64,000 nucleotides of DNA from Leptospira kmetyi serovar Malaysia str. Bejo-Iso9. GTDB lineage: Bacteria > Spirochaetota > Leptospiria > Leptospirales > Leptospiraceae. The notes below the pieces were generated by a model. The model saw only the letters and a list, made by a program, of their open reading frames with translations. It was not told the origin of the DNA and did not search any database. The stretch is from NCBI RefSeq assembly GCF_000243735.2, contig NZ_AHMP02000003.1:2165001-2229000 (forward strand). Direction: 5' to 3'. Below, one piece after another: positions 10,627 to 21,627 of this stretch (positions are counted from its first letter, which is position 1; every line of letters starts with the position of its first letter). The translations under genes were made by a program, and so were the position numbers.

Positions 10627-11103
10627 ATGAGAAGTTCCATATATTCCGTTAATCGTTCCATCGCTTTTTCTTTAAACATTTCTAAAATTACCTGTACATT
10701 TTTAGTTCCGCTCAAAATTGTAAGACAACTACCAAATTCAGAGCGAAAGAAAATTGGAAAGAACCTTGGTAGCTTACTCAAAACACATGCGCATCATTTA
10801 ACCCGCAGGAAGAGATTTAATAATCGAGCACTTACGATTAAGTATCAAAAGCAAGGCAATTCGCTAATCAAATTTAATGCGCGCATTCACGCTGAAGAAT
10901 GGGCTCAACTAAGTGTTCTCGCGGCTTCGCACGGTATTTCTAGATGTTTGCTCTATTGTTTTCTCATTCAACTACAACTTTCTAGCCTATCTAAACGTTA
11001 CAAAAAATCGAAAGGAACCTACGGTTATAAAGTTAGATATTATTCTTTTGTATGGAGTTTGAATTTAAAAACCAAAAAAATCCAAAGAATACTGTATGAA
11101 TAA
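10627..11103 (+). CDS. DUF1564-family protein (Leptospira-specific)
   Basis: 158 residues, strongly basic, with no signal peptide. The segment IKFNARIHAEEWAQLSVLAASHGISRCLLYCFLIQL is what I recognise of the DUF1564 family, which is expanded in Leptospira and has no known function. The fold of this segment resembles a ribbon-helix-helix-like or small DNA-binding helical unit, but that is only impression. Such genes occur scattered in variable regions. The start ATG 10627 has no clear ribosome site. Confidence 0.6.
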   Translation: MRSSIYSVNRSIAFSLNISKITCTFLVPLKIVRQLPNSERKKIGKNLGSLLKTHAHHLTRRKRFNNRALTIKYQKQGNSLIKFNARIHAEEWAQLSVLAASHGISRCLLYCFLIQLQLSSLSKRYKKSKGTYGYKVRYYSFVWSLNLKTKKIQRILYE

Positions 11104-11479
11104 TATTGAATGCTAAGCTGGGTTTGATTTTTAGTAAAGAGGTTCTGTTCATTATAAATTTAAGTATTAAAGAGTTCCCGCAGAGATTGAACATTACTGC
11201 CTGGCACGCCGCAGGGATGCGGAGGGTTTAGTCCGAAGGACCGAGCGGGACTCCGCGAGCCCGTAGAAGCCCGACCCTCCTGCGGATAATCCGAATAGTG
11301 TTCACTTTACTTTGAAATATGCAGGAGGGTGCGGCCCCCCAAACTGATTCCCACGAAGAGTTCCCGCAAAAAGAATTGCAAACTCCCGTAGATTCCCAAA
11401 ATAGAAACCGGAACACCCAAATTCACTAAACAGCTGTTCAATTTGATCCTAAAAGACGAATCGACAGCGAGGTAATAAG
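11104..11479. repeat. non-coding stretch with GC-rich repeat-like element
   Basis: The gap between the DUF1564 gene and the thiolase is mostly AT-rich, with a sharply GC-rich block at about 11200-11345. In it, ACCCTCCTGC (11274-11283) and GCAGGAGGGT (11321-11330) form an exact 10-base inverted repeat 37 bases apart, and GATGCGGAGGGTTTA repeats part of the word. Two copies of GAGTTCCCGC flank the block at 11172-11181 and 11357-11366 in the same orientation. No protein of credible composition is encoded. It looks like an interspersed repeat, not a gene. Confidence 0.5.
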
Positions 11480-12691
<1,212 letters not shown>

Positions 12692-12703
12692 ATAATTTCC
12701 TTT

Positions 12704-12730
12704 CATCCGGGCCTTCTTTAGGCTCGGATG
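12704..12730 (+). terminator. hairpin downstream of the thiolase gene
   Basis: CATCCGGGCC (12704-12713) pairs with GGCTCGGATG (12721-12730): ten pairs with one G-U and a seven-base loop. No T run follows directly, so it may end transcription only weakly or protect the mRNA end. Confidence 0.4.
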
Positions 12731-12879
12731 AATTCAACCTTCCGTTCATTCCTCCTTTTTTACCTTTGGTACTTCGCTTTTTTTAAAAAAATAGTCAATA
12801 ATTTCCGTCCGCCAACGTTATCCGTTTAGATAGAAAAATTTTACTGAGATTAAGCTCTTTTGTAAAACGGAACAAAACG

Positions 12880-13812
12880 ATGGAAGATATCACTTTAGCG
12901 CAAATCATCCTGGACAAAATCAAAAAGGAAAACGAGAATTTTCAGTTACCGACTAACACGGATTTGTTCTACCATTTCCGTTCGACTCTCAACCTCTCGG
13001 ACAAGAAAGTTGTAAAAATTCTCAACTTCCTCAAAGACTCGAACTGCATCTTCGTATTAAATCTTAAAAAGCAAAACCCGAACTTCTCTTTGCCGGGTTT
13101 GGACGCTTATGTGGTCGCCGATTCCTTTTTGGCGGAAAGTCTTTTTTCCAAATTCCAAAAGGATCTCGAACTTCAATACAACGCGATGTATCGCAAATCC
13201 TTAGGATATCAACAGATTCTATCGAGAGTTTTGGATGAGATCGCGACGATCCAAAACCAATCCGTTTTGGAACTTTTCTCTTCCTGCATTCTTCTCGAAG
13301 ACATCCGTAAAATGATGAAGGCTCATCCGGAACGTTACGAAGAATCCAAAAAAATCCAAATTCTCAAAGATACGATCCGCGATTCGGAAACTCCCCTTTC
13401 TTTCAACCCGGAACGGAATTATACGACTGCGGAACCGGTTTCGATCTCCACGATTTACGAAGTGGAATCTCATCCTGAAAACGATTCCTACGTCGCAAAT
13501 GCTGAAACCGTTAAATCGAAGGCAAAGACGAAATGGGAACTGATGGCGGAACTCTATTCCGTGCCGTTTCTTTTGAGAATTCACTTTAGAAAAAAAGAAT
13601 ATTCCGTGATCCAACAGCTTCTTCTTTCTTCTAAGATCAAATCCACGGAAGATCTGAAGATGGTCGCGGTGAATTGCTCGAATCTTCTTTCCAAAACTTC
13701 TTTGGAAGGCAGTTTAAGAATGGAATTGAACAATCTCCGCAATCTCGCAATGAAAAAGATCCTGGACGAAGTGAAATCACCCGTATTCAGCGATCTGGAA
13801 TTGGTGATCTAA
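12880..13812 (+). CDS. hypothetical protein, 310 aa
   Basis: I do not recognise the family. The protein has no signal peptide or membrane segment. Residues 1-70 (ITLAQIILDKIKKENENFQLP...LNLSDKKVVKILNFLKDSNCIFVL) look like a small winged-helix-like fold. The middle is helical and charged, and the C-terminal third (LAELYSVPFLLRIHFRKKEYSVIQQLLLSS...) is again helical. It is similar in style to the 294-aa protein at 16475-17359, which also seems all-helical and cytosolic. It stands alone, closed by a good terminator. Confidence 0.6.
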   Translation: MEDITLAQIILDKIKKENENFQLPTNTDLFYHFRSTLNLSDKKVVKILNFLKDSNCIFVLNLKKQNPNFSLPGLDAYVVADSFLAESLFSKFQKDLELQYNAMYRKSLGYQQILSRVLDEIATIQNQSVLELFSSCILLEDIRKMMKAHPERYEESKKIQILKDTIRDSETPLSFNPERNYTTAEPVSISTIYEVESHPENDSYVANAETVKSKAKTKWELMAELYSVPFLLRIHFRKKEYSVIQQLLLSSKIKSTEDLKMVAVNCSNLLSKTSLEGSLRMELNNLRNLAMKKILDEVKSPVFSDLELVI

Positions 13813-13821
13813 AAAAATCCG

Positions 13822-13864
13822 AACTTCGGGACGGCGATTGCAAGACAAGTCCCGAAGTTTTTTC
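13822..13864 (+). terminator. intrinsic terminator
   Basis: AACTTCGGGAC (13822-13832) is complementary to GTCCCGAAGTT (13849-13859), followed by T at 13857-13863. It sits ten bases after the stop codon of the 310-aa gene and before the convergent acyltransferase gene. Confidence 0.85.
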
Positions 13865-13886
13865 ATGCGTTTCTTTCTTTTCGATT

Positions 13887-15047
<1,161 letters not shown>

Positions 15048-15068
15048 AAGAGGTCCGGCGAAATCGTT

Positions 15069-15296
15069 TTACGATTCTATTTTCAGGATCTTATCCAGTC
15101 GTATTTTTTCCCCGCCTTCCAAAACGGCGAATTCTTCCCTGTTAGCCGATACGAGGTCCAAAATTCGGATCTTCGGAGTTCTGACGGGTTGTGTTTCGTT
15201 TTCTCCGATCCATTCCAGGGAAACCTTTCTTTTTCTGAGAACGATTTCCTCCAGACGATCGTAAAAATCGCAGGCGACGGGAACATAAACATTCAT
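15069..15296 (-). CDS. Rho-binding antiterminator (Rof/YaeO) family protein
   Basis: 75 residues, matching the length and pattern of Rof: a start with VPVACDFYDRLEEIVLRKRKVSLEW (the CDFYDxLE motif), an internal RILDLVSANREEFAVLEGGEKIRLDKI and nothing more. E. coli Rof binds the Rho hexamer and lowers Rho-dependent termination. In other phyla the family is also encoded beside unrelated housekeeping genes and its target is not proven. The gene lies between the DUF2804 gene (32-base gap) and the acyltransferase (21-base gap), all on the minus strand, suggesting one transcript. Confidence 0.65.
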   Translation of the reverse strand: MNVYVPVACDFYDRLEEIVLRKRKVSLEWIGENETQPVRTPKIRILDLVSANREEFAVLEGGEKIRLDKILKIES

Positions 15297-15328
15297 AAAT
15301 TATAATATTCTCAACCGATTTCGGGTTT

Positions 15329-16387
15329 TTACCAAAGCGATCTGTGGAATTCGGTGAAGCCATAGACGTCCTTAAAAACGACGTCCTTTCCGTCCGCGTC
15401 GCGGAACTTTCCGGAGAATTTTCCCACAAATTGTCTGAAGTATAACTTGGTCAGGATCAGATTCATCTTATCCTTTCTTTCTCCCTCGGGTTTAAACTCG
15501 AGTTCGACCAATCCTTCTTCGTCGTAGATTTTCCAAGGTTTATACGGATCTTTCTGTGAAAAATCGAAAATCAACCGAGGAACCCTTCTTCTTTGATGAT
15601 TGATCCAATATGCGTTTTCGGAAAAGAACGTTTCGTTTACGAGCGCGGCGAAGTTCGCACCGATCGAAGTTTTATCGGGAAGAATGGCGCTGAACGCCGC
15701 CCAATACCAGTTCGTTTCCCTTCTGAGATAACCGCCGGACCAATCGTAAACGATCGTCGTCTTTTTCGGATCGAAAACGAGAGGTCTGTCCTGATACGAA
15801 AGTTCAATCGAATTCGGAATCAAAGGAGAACATTTCTCGGTGAACGTCCAGTGAGTCGGCTCGGACGGATTCACTACCCTTAAGGGAGAATGACTTTTTA
15901 ATGCGAAGTCCGTGTTAAACCGAAATCGAAGTTTTTTTCCCAAAAAGGCGTTCACTTGGAGTTTGCCTTTGGAATGCGATTTATCCACGGTTAAAAAGGA
16001 AGAACCGCTTTTGAACTCGATCTTATATTCGTCCGGATCGGCCGGAAACCGCAATCCGCTTCCTATATCGAGCCCTTTCGTGTCGAACTCGTATAAAATC
16101 CCGTCCTTATAATGATACAGATACGCGAATACGTTATACACATATCCGAGGCTGACCGCGGCGAATCCGATTAAGAATTCTTCCGTGATAACGCCGATGT
16201 AATTGAACCTTTTAAACGCAAAACGCTTCTTTAATCCGCGAATTTCTTTTCCGAAGAAATCGAGCAGTTGAAATTCTTTATAGTTAAATTCAACCGGACC
16301 GTCGAAAACCCCATAGTTGACTTTATTTTCGGAACCGATAATTTTCATCTCGATCGGGTAAACTATGAGAGAAGGTTTAAAAAGCAA
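15329..16387 (-). CDS. DUF2804 family protein
   Basis: 352 residues. The arrangement VNYGVFDGPVEFNYKEFQLLDFFG near the start, then RFKRFNYIGVITEEFLIGFAAVSLGYVYNVFAYLY, a central THWTFTEKCSPL, and IVYDWSGGYLRRETNWYWAAFSA matches the DUF2804 family (about 330-350 residues, beta-rich, function unknown). The Trp/Tyr-rich DWSGGYLRRETNWYWA segment is its most typical part. Start: the 16387 codon has GGAAGG 11 bases upstream; an internal ATG at 16348 (MKIIGSENK) is equally plausible. It diverges from the 294-aa gene. Confidence 0.7.
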   Translation of the reverse strand: MLFKPSLIVYPIEMKIIGSENKVNYGVFDGPVEFNYKEFQLLDFFGKEIRGLKKRFAFKRFNYIGVITEEFLIGFAAVSLGYVYNVFAYLYHYKDGILYEFDTKGLDIGSGLRFPADPDEYKIEFKSGSSFLTVDKSHSKGKLQVNAFLGKKLRFRFNTDFALKSHSPLRVVNPSEPTHWTFTEKCSPLIPNSIELSYQDRPLVFDPKKTTIVYDWSGGYLRRETNWYWAAFSAILPDKTSIGANFAALVNETFFSENAYWINHQRRRVPRLIFDFSQKDPYKPWKIYDEEGLVELEFKPEGERKDKMNLILTKLYFRQFVGKFSGKFRDADGKDVVFKDVYGFTEFHRSLW

Positions 16388-16474
16388 TGTAAATATATGC
16401 CTTCCGTCAATTTCGCTTTACTTTTCCTTTTTTCAAATCAGCATTGGCATACCAATTGTTCCAAAAAGAAGCCT

Positions 16475-17359
16475 ATGGCAGAAGCGCAAAGCCAGAACCC
16501 GCTCAAATCCACGAATCTCGACGAGTCCGATCTAAAGATTCTTAAATCCAAAAAAACATCGCGTGAACTTTCCGTTCTTCTGTATCGCGTTCTTTATAGA
16601 ACGGACGAAGTCAGACAAGGAGCCGTTAAGGTTTTAAAGGAAACGTTTTTAAGAACTCATACGAATCATCCCGAGTTGTTTCCGATTCTCGATCGTGCGA
16701 AATTCACCAAGGACATGATCAATCTTTATAAGACTTCCACGACTTTATCCCAGGATAAATTGGAAATGTTCTTCAGCGCGATCCACGCTTCGTTTCAAAA
16801 CGAGATCCGTTACTTGGTCGGTAAGTCCACACAATTCTCATTCGACATCATCTTTCTCGTGATCGAAACGATTTTAAACGAGATGAATCTTCCCGAAAAC
16901 GAAAGAACCGTGAACATGAAGGATCGGGAAACGATTCTGAAGAATTTCAAGGCTTACAATGACTTATCCAAAATTTTCAACAAGATCGGAAACACAAAAG
17001 TTGTGATCGATAAAAAGGACGAGATCATCACGGAGATTTCTATTCTTCATAAGGACATCACGATTATTTCCATAGAAAGTATGTTCCGTCATATTTTGGC
17101 TCAGCTTCTGCTTTCCAAAAAATACAACTGCGGAAGTTTGATCGAAAAATGGGCGCAGGAATACGGAATGGAAGAGAACGCGCCTTCCATGAAACGTGTG
17201 ATCGTGGAAACGACGCCTTTGACGGAATTCAGACTTCAGTTTACGAACGCGGTAAAAATCCTCAAAGACGAAAACGAATTGGATCTTATGTTTTTAAGAA
17301 CGCTCGCGAACTACTACGCTTCCTGGGTGACCCAGGTTTCGGAACAAATCCCTTCTTAA
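16475..17359 (+). CDS. hypothetical protein, ~294 aa, helical cytosolic
   Basis: No family recognised. The frame is open from 16268, but ATG 16475 (MAEAQSQNPLKST) is the first start that avoids the divergent DUF2804 gene and gives a normal cytosolic N-terminus; AAGAAG is just upstream. The content is mixed helical, rich in Lys/Glu/Ile, with no membrane segment. The string RELSVLLYRVLYRTDEVRQGAVKVLKETFLRTH suggests helical repeats. A strong bidirectional terminator follows the stop codon. I infer a leptospiral lineage protein. Confidence 0.6.
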   Translation: MAEAQSQNPLKSTNLDESDLKILKSKKTSRELSVLLYRVLYRTDEVRQGAVKVLKETFLRTHTNHPELFPILDRAKFTKDMINLYKTSTTLSQDKLEMFFSAIHASFQNEIRYLVGKSTQFSFDIIFLVIETILNEMNLPENERTVNMKDRETILKNFKAYNDLSKIFNKIGNTKVVIDKKDEIITEISILHKDITIISIESMFRHILAQLLLSKKYNCGSLIEKWAQEYGMEENAPSMKRVIVETTPLTEFRLQFTNAVKILKDENELDLMFLRTLANYYASWVTQVSEQIPS

Positions 17360-17400
17360 CATTCGAATATTCCAGATACGGAATATTCGAATGTTTTAAT
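17358..17400 (+). terminator. bidirectional terminator, 16-pair perfect stem
   Basis: AACATTCGAATATTCC (17358-17373) is exactly complementary to GGAATATTCGAATGTT (17380-17395) with a six-base loop. The left arm includes the last bases of the stop codon. It separates two convergent genes and can serve both strands (T or A runs flank it). Confidence 0.75.
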
Positions 17401-17419
17401 CGGATCGCGACTGCGGAGA

Positions 17420-18046
17420 TCAGCCCAATCGTTTGAGAGAAACACTCAGGGAATAAACAGCGACCGCGAGAACCACGTGAAAGATATCCACGTTTAAAAT
17501 CGGCCCTCTCGAACCGGTCGTTCCGATCACGAGCCCCGCGAGAATAAAAAGAATCGCGCCCAAAATTCCGTAAAGAGCCGCGACCTTCGTTCCTCCCGAA
17601 TTCTTGCGGATACAAACGAGAATCACGGTGACCATCGCAATTCCGCCTAACGCGGTCGACAGAAGCGGGAAAGGGAAAACGTATCCAAAAATCACATAAA
17701 GAAGAAATAATATTCCCGCGATCGGATAAAGGGAATTCTTTTCCAACTTCTTGATTCCGATGTGAAAGAAACCGATTCCGATCAAGGGAACTCCTACAAA
17801 GGAAGCGAGCCCCACCGAAAAACGATAAACCGGATCCAAGATTCCGATTCCTAAAAAGTGAATCACGCCTAAACCGGCGGAGACTCCGATCGTTAGAAAT
17901 CCGAAAAACCCCGCTGTTCTCGCGTAAGAAGCGGCGCTTCTGATTTGAAACGCGACGAAAAGGGCGACAAGACTTAGAATTAAATCGGAAAAAACTGTAC
18001 TCAATTGCATGGTGGTTGATAGTTCCCAAAGAAATGAATTTTGCAA
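17420..18046 (-). CDS. seven-TM-like integral membrane protein, unknown
   Basis: 208 residues, nearly all hydrophobic, with about six to seven membrane segments separated by short loops (DPVYRFS, KKLEKNSLYP, RKNSGGTKV, TTGSRGPILN). The final segment has HVVLAVAVYSLS. No family is recognised with confidence; the size and even spacing recall small bacterial multi-TM sensors or ferric-reductase-like proteins but catalytic histidines are not paired. ATG 18046 or ATG 18010 could be the start; neither has a strong ribosome site. Confidence 0.5.
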   Translation of the reverse strand: MQNSFLWELSTTMQLSTVFSDLILSLVALFVAFQIRSAASYARTAGFFGFLTIGVSAGLGVIHFLGIGILDPVYRFSVGLASFVGVPLIGIGFFHIGIKKLEKNSLYPIAGILFLLYVIFGYVFPFPLLSTALGGIAMVTVILVCIRKNSGGTKVAALYGILGAILFILAGLVIGTTGSRGPILNVDIFHVVLAVAVYSLSVSLKRLG

Positions 18047-18196
18047 TTCTTTCCCAAAGAGAAATCGAAAAAAGATCCACGTTCGGGGAGCGCATTCTTC
18101 CCAAGGTTCGAAAAAGAAGAAAGAATTTATTCCCTATTTTTATCTTTAAGAACTTAGTTCCCGTTTGAGAATCGTCCAAGGATCATAGGAAATTTT

Positions 18197-19027
18197 ATGA
18201 CAGAAAAAGCTCTCAATCAATCGGTGGTTCTCAACAACGGAATTTCGATGCCGATCTTCGGACTCGGAGTTTGGAAAACCAAATCCGGGAAAGAATGTAC
18301 GGAAGCCGTTCTAAACGCTTTGGAAGCGGGTTATCGACATATCGATACCGCGAAAATTTATTCCAACGAAGAGGACGTGGGCAAGGCGATTCGGGAAAGC
18401 GGAATTCCGAGAAAAGAAATTTTCATCACGACCAAACTCTGGAACGCGGATCAAGGATCGGATAAAGCGAGAAAGGCGCTCGAGTCGAGTCTTGAAAAAT
18501 TAGGAATCGATCAAGTGGATCTGTATCTCATTCACTTTCCGGTCACTTCCAAAAGAATGGATTCTTGGAAAGAATTGGAAAGAGCGTATCACGATAAACT
18601 TTGCAGATCCATCGGTGTTAGTAATTATACGATAACCCATCTTGCGGAGTTGTTGAAAGATTCTCAGATCACTCCCGCGGTCAATCAGGTAGAATATCAT
18701 CCTTTTCTAAATCAGGTGGACTTATTCGATTATTGCAAAAAACATAAAATTCAACTCGAGGCTTATAGTCCTCTTGCGCACGGTCAAAAGATCGAAGATC
18801 CAAAGATCGCCAAAATCGCGAAACAATACGGTAAAACACCGGCGCAAATTTTGATCCGCTGGGCCATAGAACAGGATATAGTCGTGATTCCGAAGTCCGT
18901 CAAAAAGGAAAGAATCATCGAAAACTCGAAGGTTTTCGATTTTAAAATTTCGGAAGCGGATATGAAAACCTTAAATTCTTTGGATGAGAATTTTAGAACC
19001 TGTTGGGATCCTTCCGAGGTCGCTTAA
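18197..19027 (+). CDS. aldo/keto reductase
   Basis: 276 residues, full length for the bacterial AKR5-like group (2,5-diketo-D-gluconate reductase-like). The catalytic tetrad is visible: Asp and Tyr in [15 protein letters not shown], Lys in FITTKLW, and His in LIHFPV. NADPH-binding is indicated by [13 protein letters not shown]. It reduces aldehydes or ketones, probably in carbonyl detoxification. AGGAAA precedes the ATG. It stands alone and converges with truD. Confidence 0.92.
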   Translation: MTEKALNQSVVLNNGISMPIFGLGVWKTKSGKECTEAVLNALEAGYRHIDTAKIYSNEEDVGKAIRESGIPRKEIFITTKLWNADQGSDKARKALESSLEKLGIDQVDLYLIHFPVTSKRMDSWKELERAYHDKLCRSIGVSNYTITHLAELLKDSQITPAVNQVEYHPFLNQVDLFDYCKKHKIQLEAYSPLAHGQKIEDPKIAKIAKQYGKTPAQILIRWAIEQDIVVIPKSVKKERIIENSKVFDFKISEADMKTLNSLDENFRTCWDPSEVA

Positions 19028-19073
19028 CAATTTAGAATTTCTGCATATTCCAGATCGGAAATTCTCCCCTGAT

Positions 19074-19095
19074 TTCGGAGGCTCCGGCCTCCGAA
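19074..19095. terminator. hairpin between convergent genes
   Basis: TTCGGAGGC (19074-19082) and GCCTCCGAA (19087-19095) form a perfect nine-pair stem with a four-base loop between the ends of the aldo/keto reductase and truD. No T tract is adjacent on either strand, so termination strength is uncertain. Confidence 0.4.
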
Positions 19096-19107
19096 CAAAA
19101 CGTCTCG

Positions 19108-20343
19108 TTATATATCGGCTCGGAGAGTCAAACGTTTGACGAGCATGGTTGCATAACAACCGGAAGGAAATCGAAAGGAAATTTTTACTTTTTTTCTTCC
19201 GGGATTTCGATCGTCTTCTTCGAAATTTTCCATCTCTAAATTTTCGGGGACGACGTTTATATTTCTCTCGAAAGAATTCATTTTAACTTTCGGAAACGGA
19301 GATCGGTCGAAATCCGATTCTTTTAGACCATTGGAGCTCAATACGGATTTTAACGCGTCCATTTCATTTTTAGAATATTCTAACTTTTGAATGCCCGGAC
19401 TTCCGGGAACGGAAAGGTTGCGAGTAAGGGACAAGGATTTTACCGAAGATTGGCTCGGAAAAAACAAAGGGCCCGTCGTGGTTTTGATCCACACTCCGGA
19501 AATTTCTTCCGACGAAATCAAAAGTTCGGATACGAATTCGTTCCAAACGAGGGATTGCATCGAAGACAACAACATCAACAATTCTTCTTCGGGAAATTGT
19601 TGGATCATATCGAAGTATGTTTTTGATGTCGGAACCCCTGCCCTTTTGAATGTCGAGAAGATTCGATTCTCCAGTTTACTTCCCGAAAGTTTTTCGCATT
19701 GGGACCAATTTCCCCAAGCGGCTTGTAGATTTTTCTTTCGATCGCGGGCTTGTTTTTTTTCTCCCGGATACGGATCGGTCAAAAGAAGCTTAAGACAGGT
19801 TTCCGCGTCGCCTTTTAGGAACGGAAAAACGGGAAGTCGGAACTCCGTATGAAATCGACTGAACCTCTGCGAATCGTAGTAGTTGATAAAACCGGTTTCA
19901 CGGACTTTTTCGAAATTGGTTTGAAGGGCTTTGAGTTCCTTATCGACAAGATTCCTGAGAATGAGAACAAATCGATTTCCTTCGTTTGCTTCCGGGGTGA
20001 GCGGTTTGTCGGAAAAACCTGCGGGCTCCAAGTGTAAAACTTGGGAGAGTTCCCGCGGAACCTTCAAAGGTTTTTGACAGCTGAGGAATTGAACCGTGGT
20101 CGCGTGCCGGTCCTTTTTCCCTGCGTATCCGATTTCGTTTTGAGAAACCTTGGATTCTTTGGAAATTCTCAAAAGGGCATCGAGTGTATTCCAACCCGAT
20201 TTTCGAAGTCGGAAGACCATCCATTTTCCTGTTTTTCGAAGGAAATCGGAGGAAAGAATCTCCTCCACTTGAAAATCTTCGGGGTTTTGTTTGAGATCGT
20301 AGACCAAAAACCCGCTGAAAGGATGCTCTGACACGATTTCCAA
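19108..20343 (-). CDS. truD: tRNA pseudouridine(13) synthase TruD
   Basis: 411 residues. The TruD signature is clear: [10 protein letters not shown] at the start, [18 protein letters not shown] containing the catalytic Asp (about residue 77), [14 protein letters not shown], and [19 protein letters not shown] insertion domain occupies the middle. The enzyme makes pseudouridine at tRNA position 13. The start is TTG 20343: the [14 protein letters not shown] lead-in fits, and no upstream ATG is in frame. The motif GCGGGAACTC lies 3 bases before this start (20347-20356), and a second copy is inside the gene (20047-20056). Confidence 0.9.
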   Translation of the reverse strand: MEIVSEHPFSGFLVYDLKQNPEDFQVEEILSSDFLRKTGKWMVFRLRKSGWNTLDALLRISKESKVSQNEIGYAGKKDRHATTVQFLSCQKPLKVPRELSQVLHLEPAGFSDKPLTPEANEGNRFVLILRNLVDKELKALQTNFEKVRETGFINYYDSQRFSRFHTEFRLPVFPFLKGDAETCLKLLLTDPYPGEKKQARDRKKNLQAAWGNWSQCEKLSGSKLENRIFSTFKRAGVPTSKTYFDMIQQFPEEELLMLLSSMQSLVWNEFVSELLISSEEISGVWIKTTTGPLFFPSQSSVKSLSLTRNLSVPGSPGIQKLEYSKNEMDALKSVLSSNGLKESDFDRSPFPKVKMNSFERNINVVPENLEMENFEEDDRNPGRKKVKISFRFPSGCYATMLVKRLTLRADI

Positions 20344-20416
20344 GGTGCGGGAACTCTTCCCAGGAACAATCTTGAAATAAAAAAACTCGTTGACCCAAAA
20401 TCCTCGTCTAAGAAAT

Positions 20417-20438
20417 AATAGTTCAAGTTTGAAGTATT
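20417..20438. promoter_or_regulatory. probable MarR operator abutting the marR start codon
   Basis: Arms AATAGTTCAA and TTGAAGTATT around GT form a 22-base palindrome with one mismatched pair, ending at the base before the ATG. Operators in this position are typical of autorepressing MarR proteins. Related words occur twice before doxX. Confidence 0.6.
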
Positions 20439-20888
20439 ATGGGAACCCACTACAAAGGAAACAGTAGAGAAACGGCGGTCTTGAACGCATTTATCAAACT
20501 AAGCCGTTGTTCCGACTCGATCCGTCAGTTGGAAGAAAAGGTTTTCTCAAAATACGGCCTAACCACGGGCCAATTCGGATGTTTGGAAACGCTTCACCAC
20601 TTGGGTCCGATGTGCCAAAAGGAAATCGGTCAAAAGATCTTTTCCTGCGAAGGAAACATTACCCAAATCATCGATAACCTCGAAAAACGAAAACTCGTGC
20701 AACGGGTGCGGAGTGAAGAGGATCGTCGTTATATCATCATTCACTTAACGCCGGAAGGAAGCGCGATCGTGCAGGAGGCGTTTCCCGACATTCTCAATTC
20801 TTTAGTCGATAAGTTCGATCCGTTGTCGGAGAATCAACTTTTAGATCTCGGTGATTATTGTAAGGAGATCGGGTTGAAGACTTTATGA
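20439..20888 (+). CDS. MarR-family transcriptional regulator
   Basis: 149 residues. The winged helix is complete: [49 protein letters not shown], with the wing motif EEDRRY. N- and C-terminal helices for dimerisation are present. The N-terminal [46 protein letters not shown] resembles MhqR/OhrR-like members that respond to quinones or oxidants. The downstream gene is DoxX, a frequent partner of such regulators. It is probably autoregulated through the palindrome touching its start; there is no visible ribosome site. Confidence 0.88.
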   Translation: MGTHYKGNSRETAVLNAFIKLSRCSDSIRQLEEKVFSKYGLTTGQFGCLETLHHLGPMCQKEIGQKIFSCEGNITQIIDNLEKRKLVQRVRSEEDRRYIIIHLTPEGSAIVQEAFPDILNSLVDKFDPLSENQLLDLGDYCKEIGLKTL

Positions 20889-20905
20889 GATTTCTTTTTC
20901 GTCTT

Positions 20906-21046
20906 TATACTTTAAATATAAACTATTTATCGTCGAAACCTGAATCGGCCCTGGATTTGCACCGAGGAGTTCCCGCACTTTCATGAAATCTACAAAATAC
21001 CCAATCGTTTGGAGTTCATTCCCAAATACTTTAAATTCAAATCATT
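20906..21046. promoter_or_regulatory. two further MarR-operator-like sites before doxX
   Basis: Compared with the reverse complement of the marR palindrome, 20906-20927 matches at 17 of 22 positions and 21025-21046 at 16 of 22. Both carry ATACTTTAAAT and lie in the intergenic region between marR and doxX. The second is 59 bases from the doxX ATG. The copies are less symmetrical than the first. Confidence 0.5.
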
Positions 21047-21082
21047 TAGCATTAAAGATTGTCGAATGATAAATACATTACC

Positions 21083-21551
<469 letters not shown>

Positions 21552-21561
21552 TCAGAGATTC

Positions 21562-21602
21562 TTCCGGAAATCCGTGGAGCGACAATCCACGGTTTTCCGG
21601 AA
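21562..21602. terminator. long imperfect hairpin between doxX and the GMC gene
   Basis: TTCCGGAAA then CCGTGGA on the left pair with TCCACGG then TTTCCGGAA on the right, with a single T-T mismatch between the two blocks. It lies between convergent genes and could terminate both. Confidence 0.6.
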
Positions 21603-21627
21603 ACATTCGTATTTTAGAATATACTGA

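Noticed and set aside
10569..10781. 70-codon minus-strand frame overlapping the DUF1564 gene start
   Set aside because: No ribosome site or family; the plus-strand DUF1564 frame is longer and recognisable.
17286..18179. 297-codon minus-strand frame overlapping two genes
   Set aside because: It crosses the strong bidirectional terminator at 17358-17395 and covers the membrane protein in another frame.
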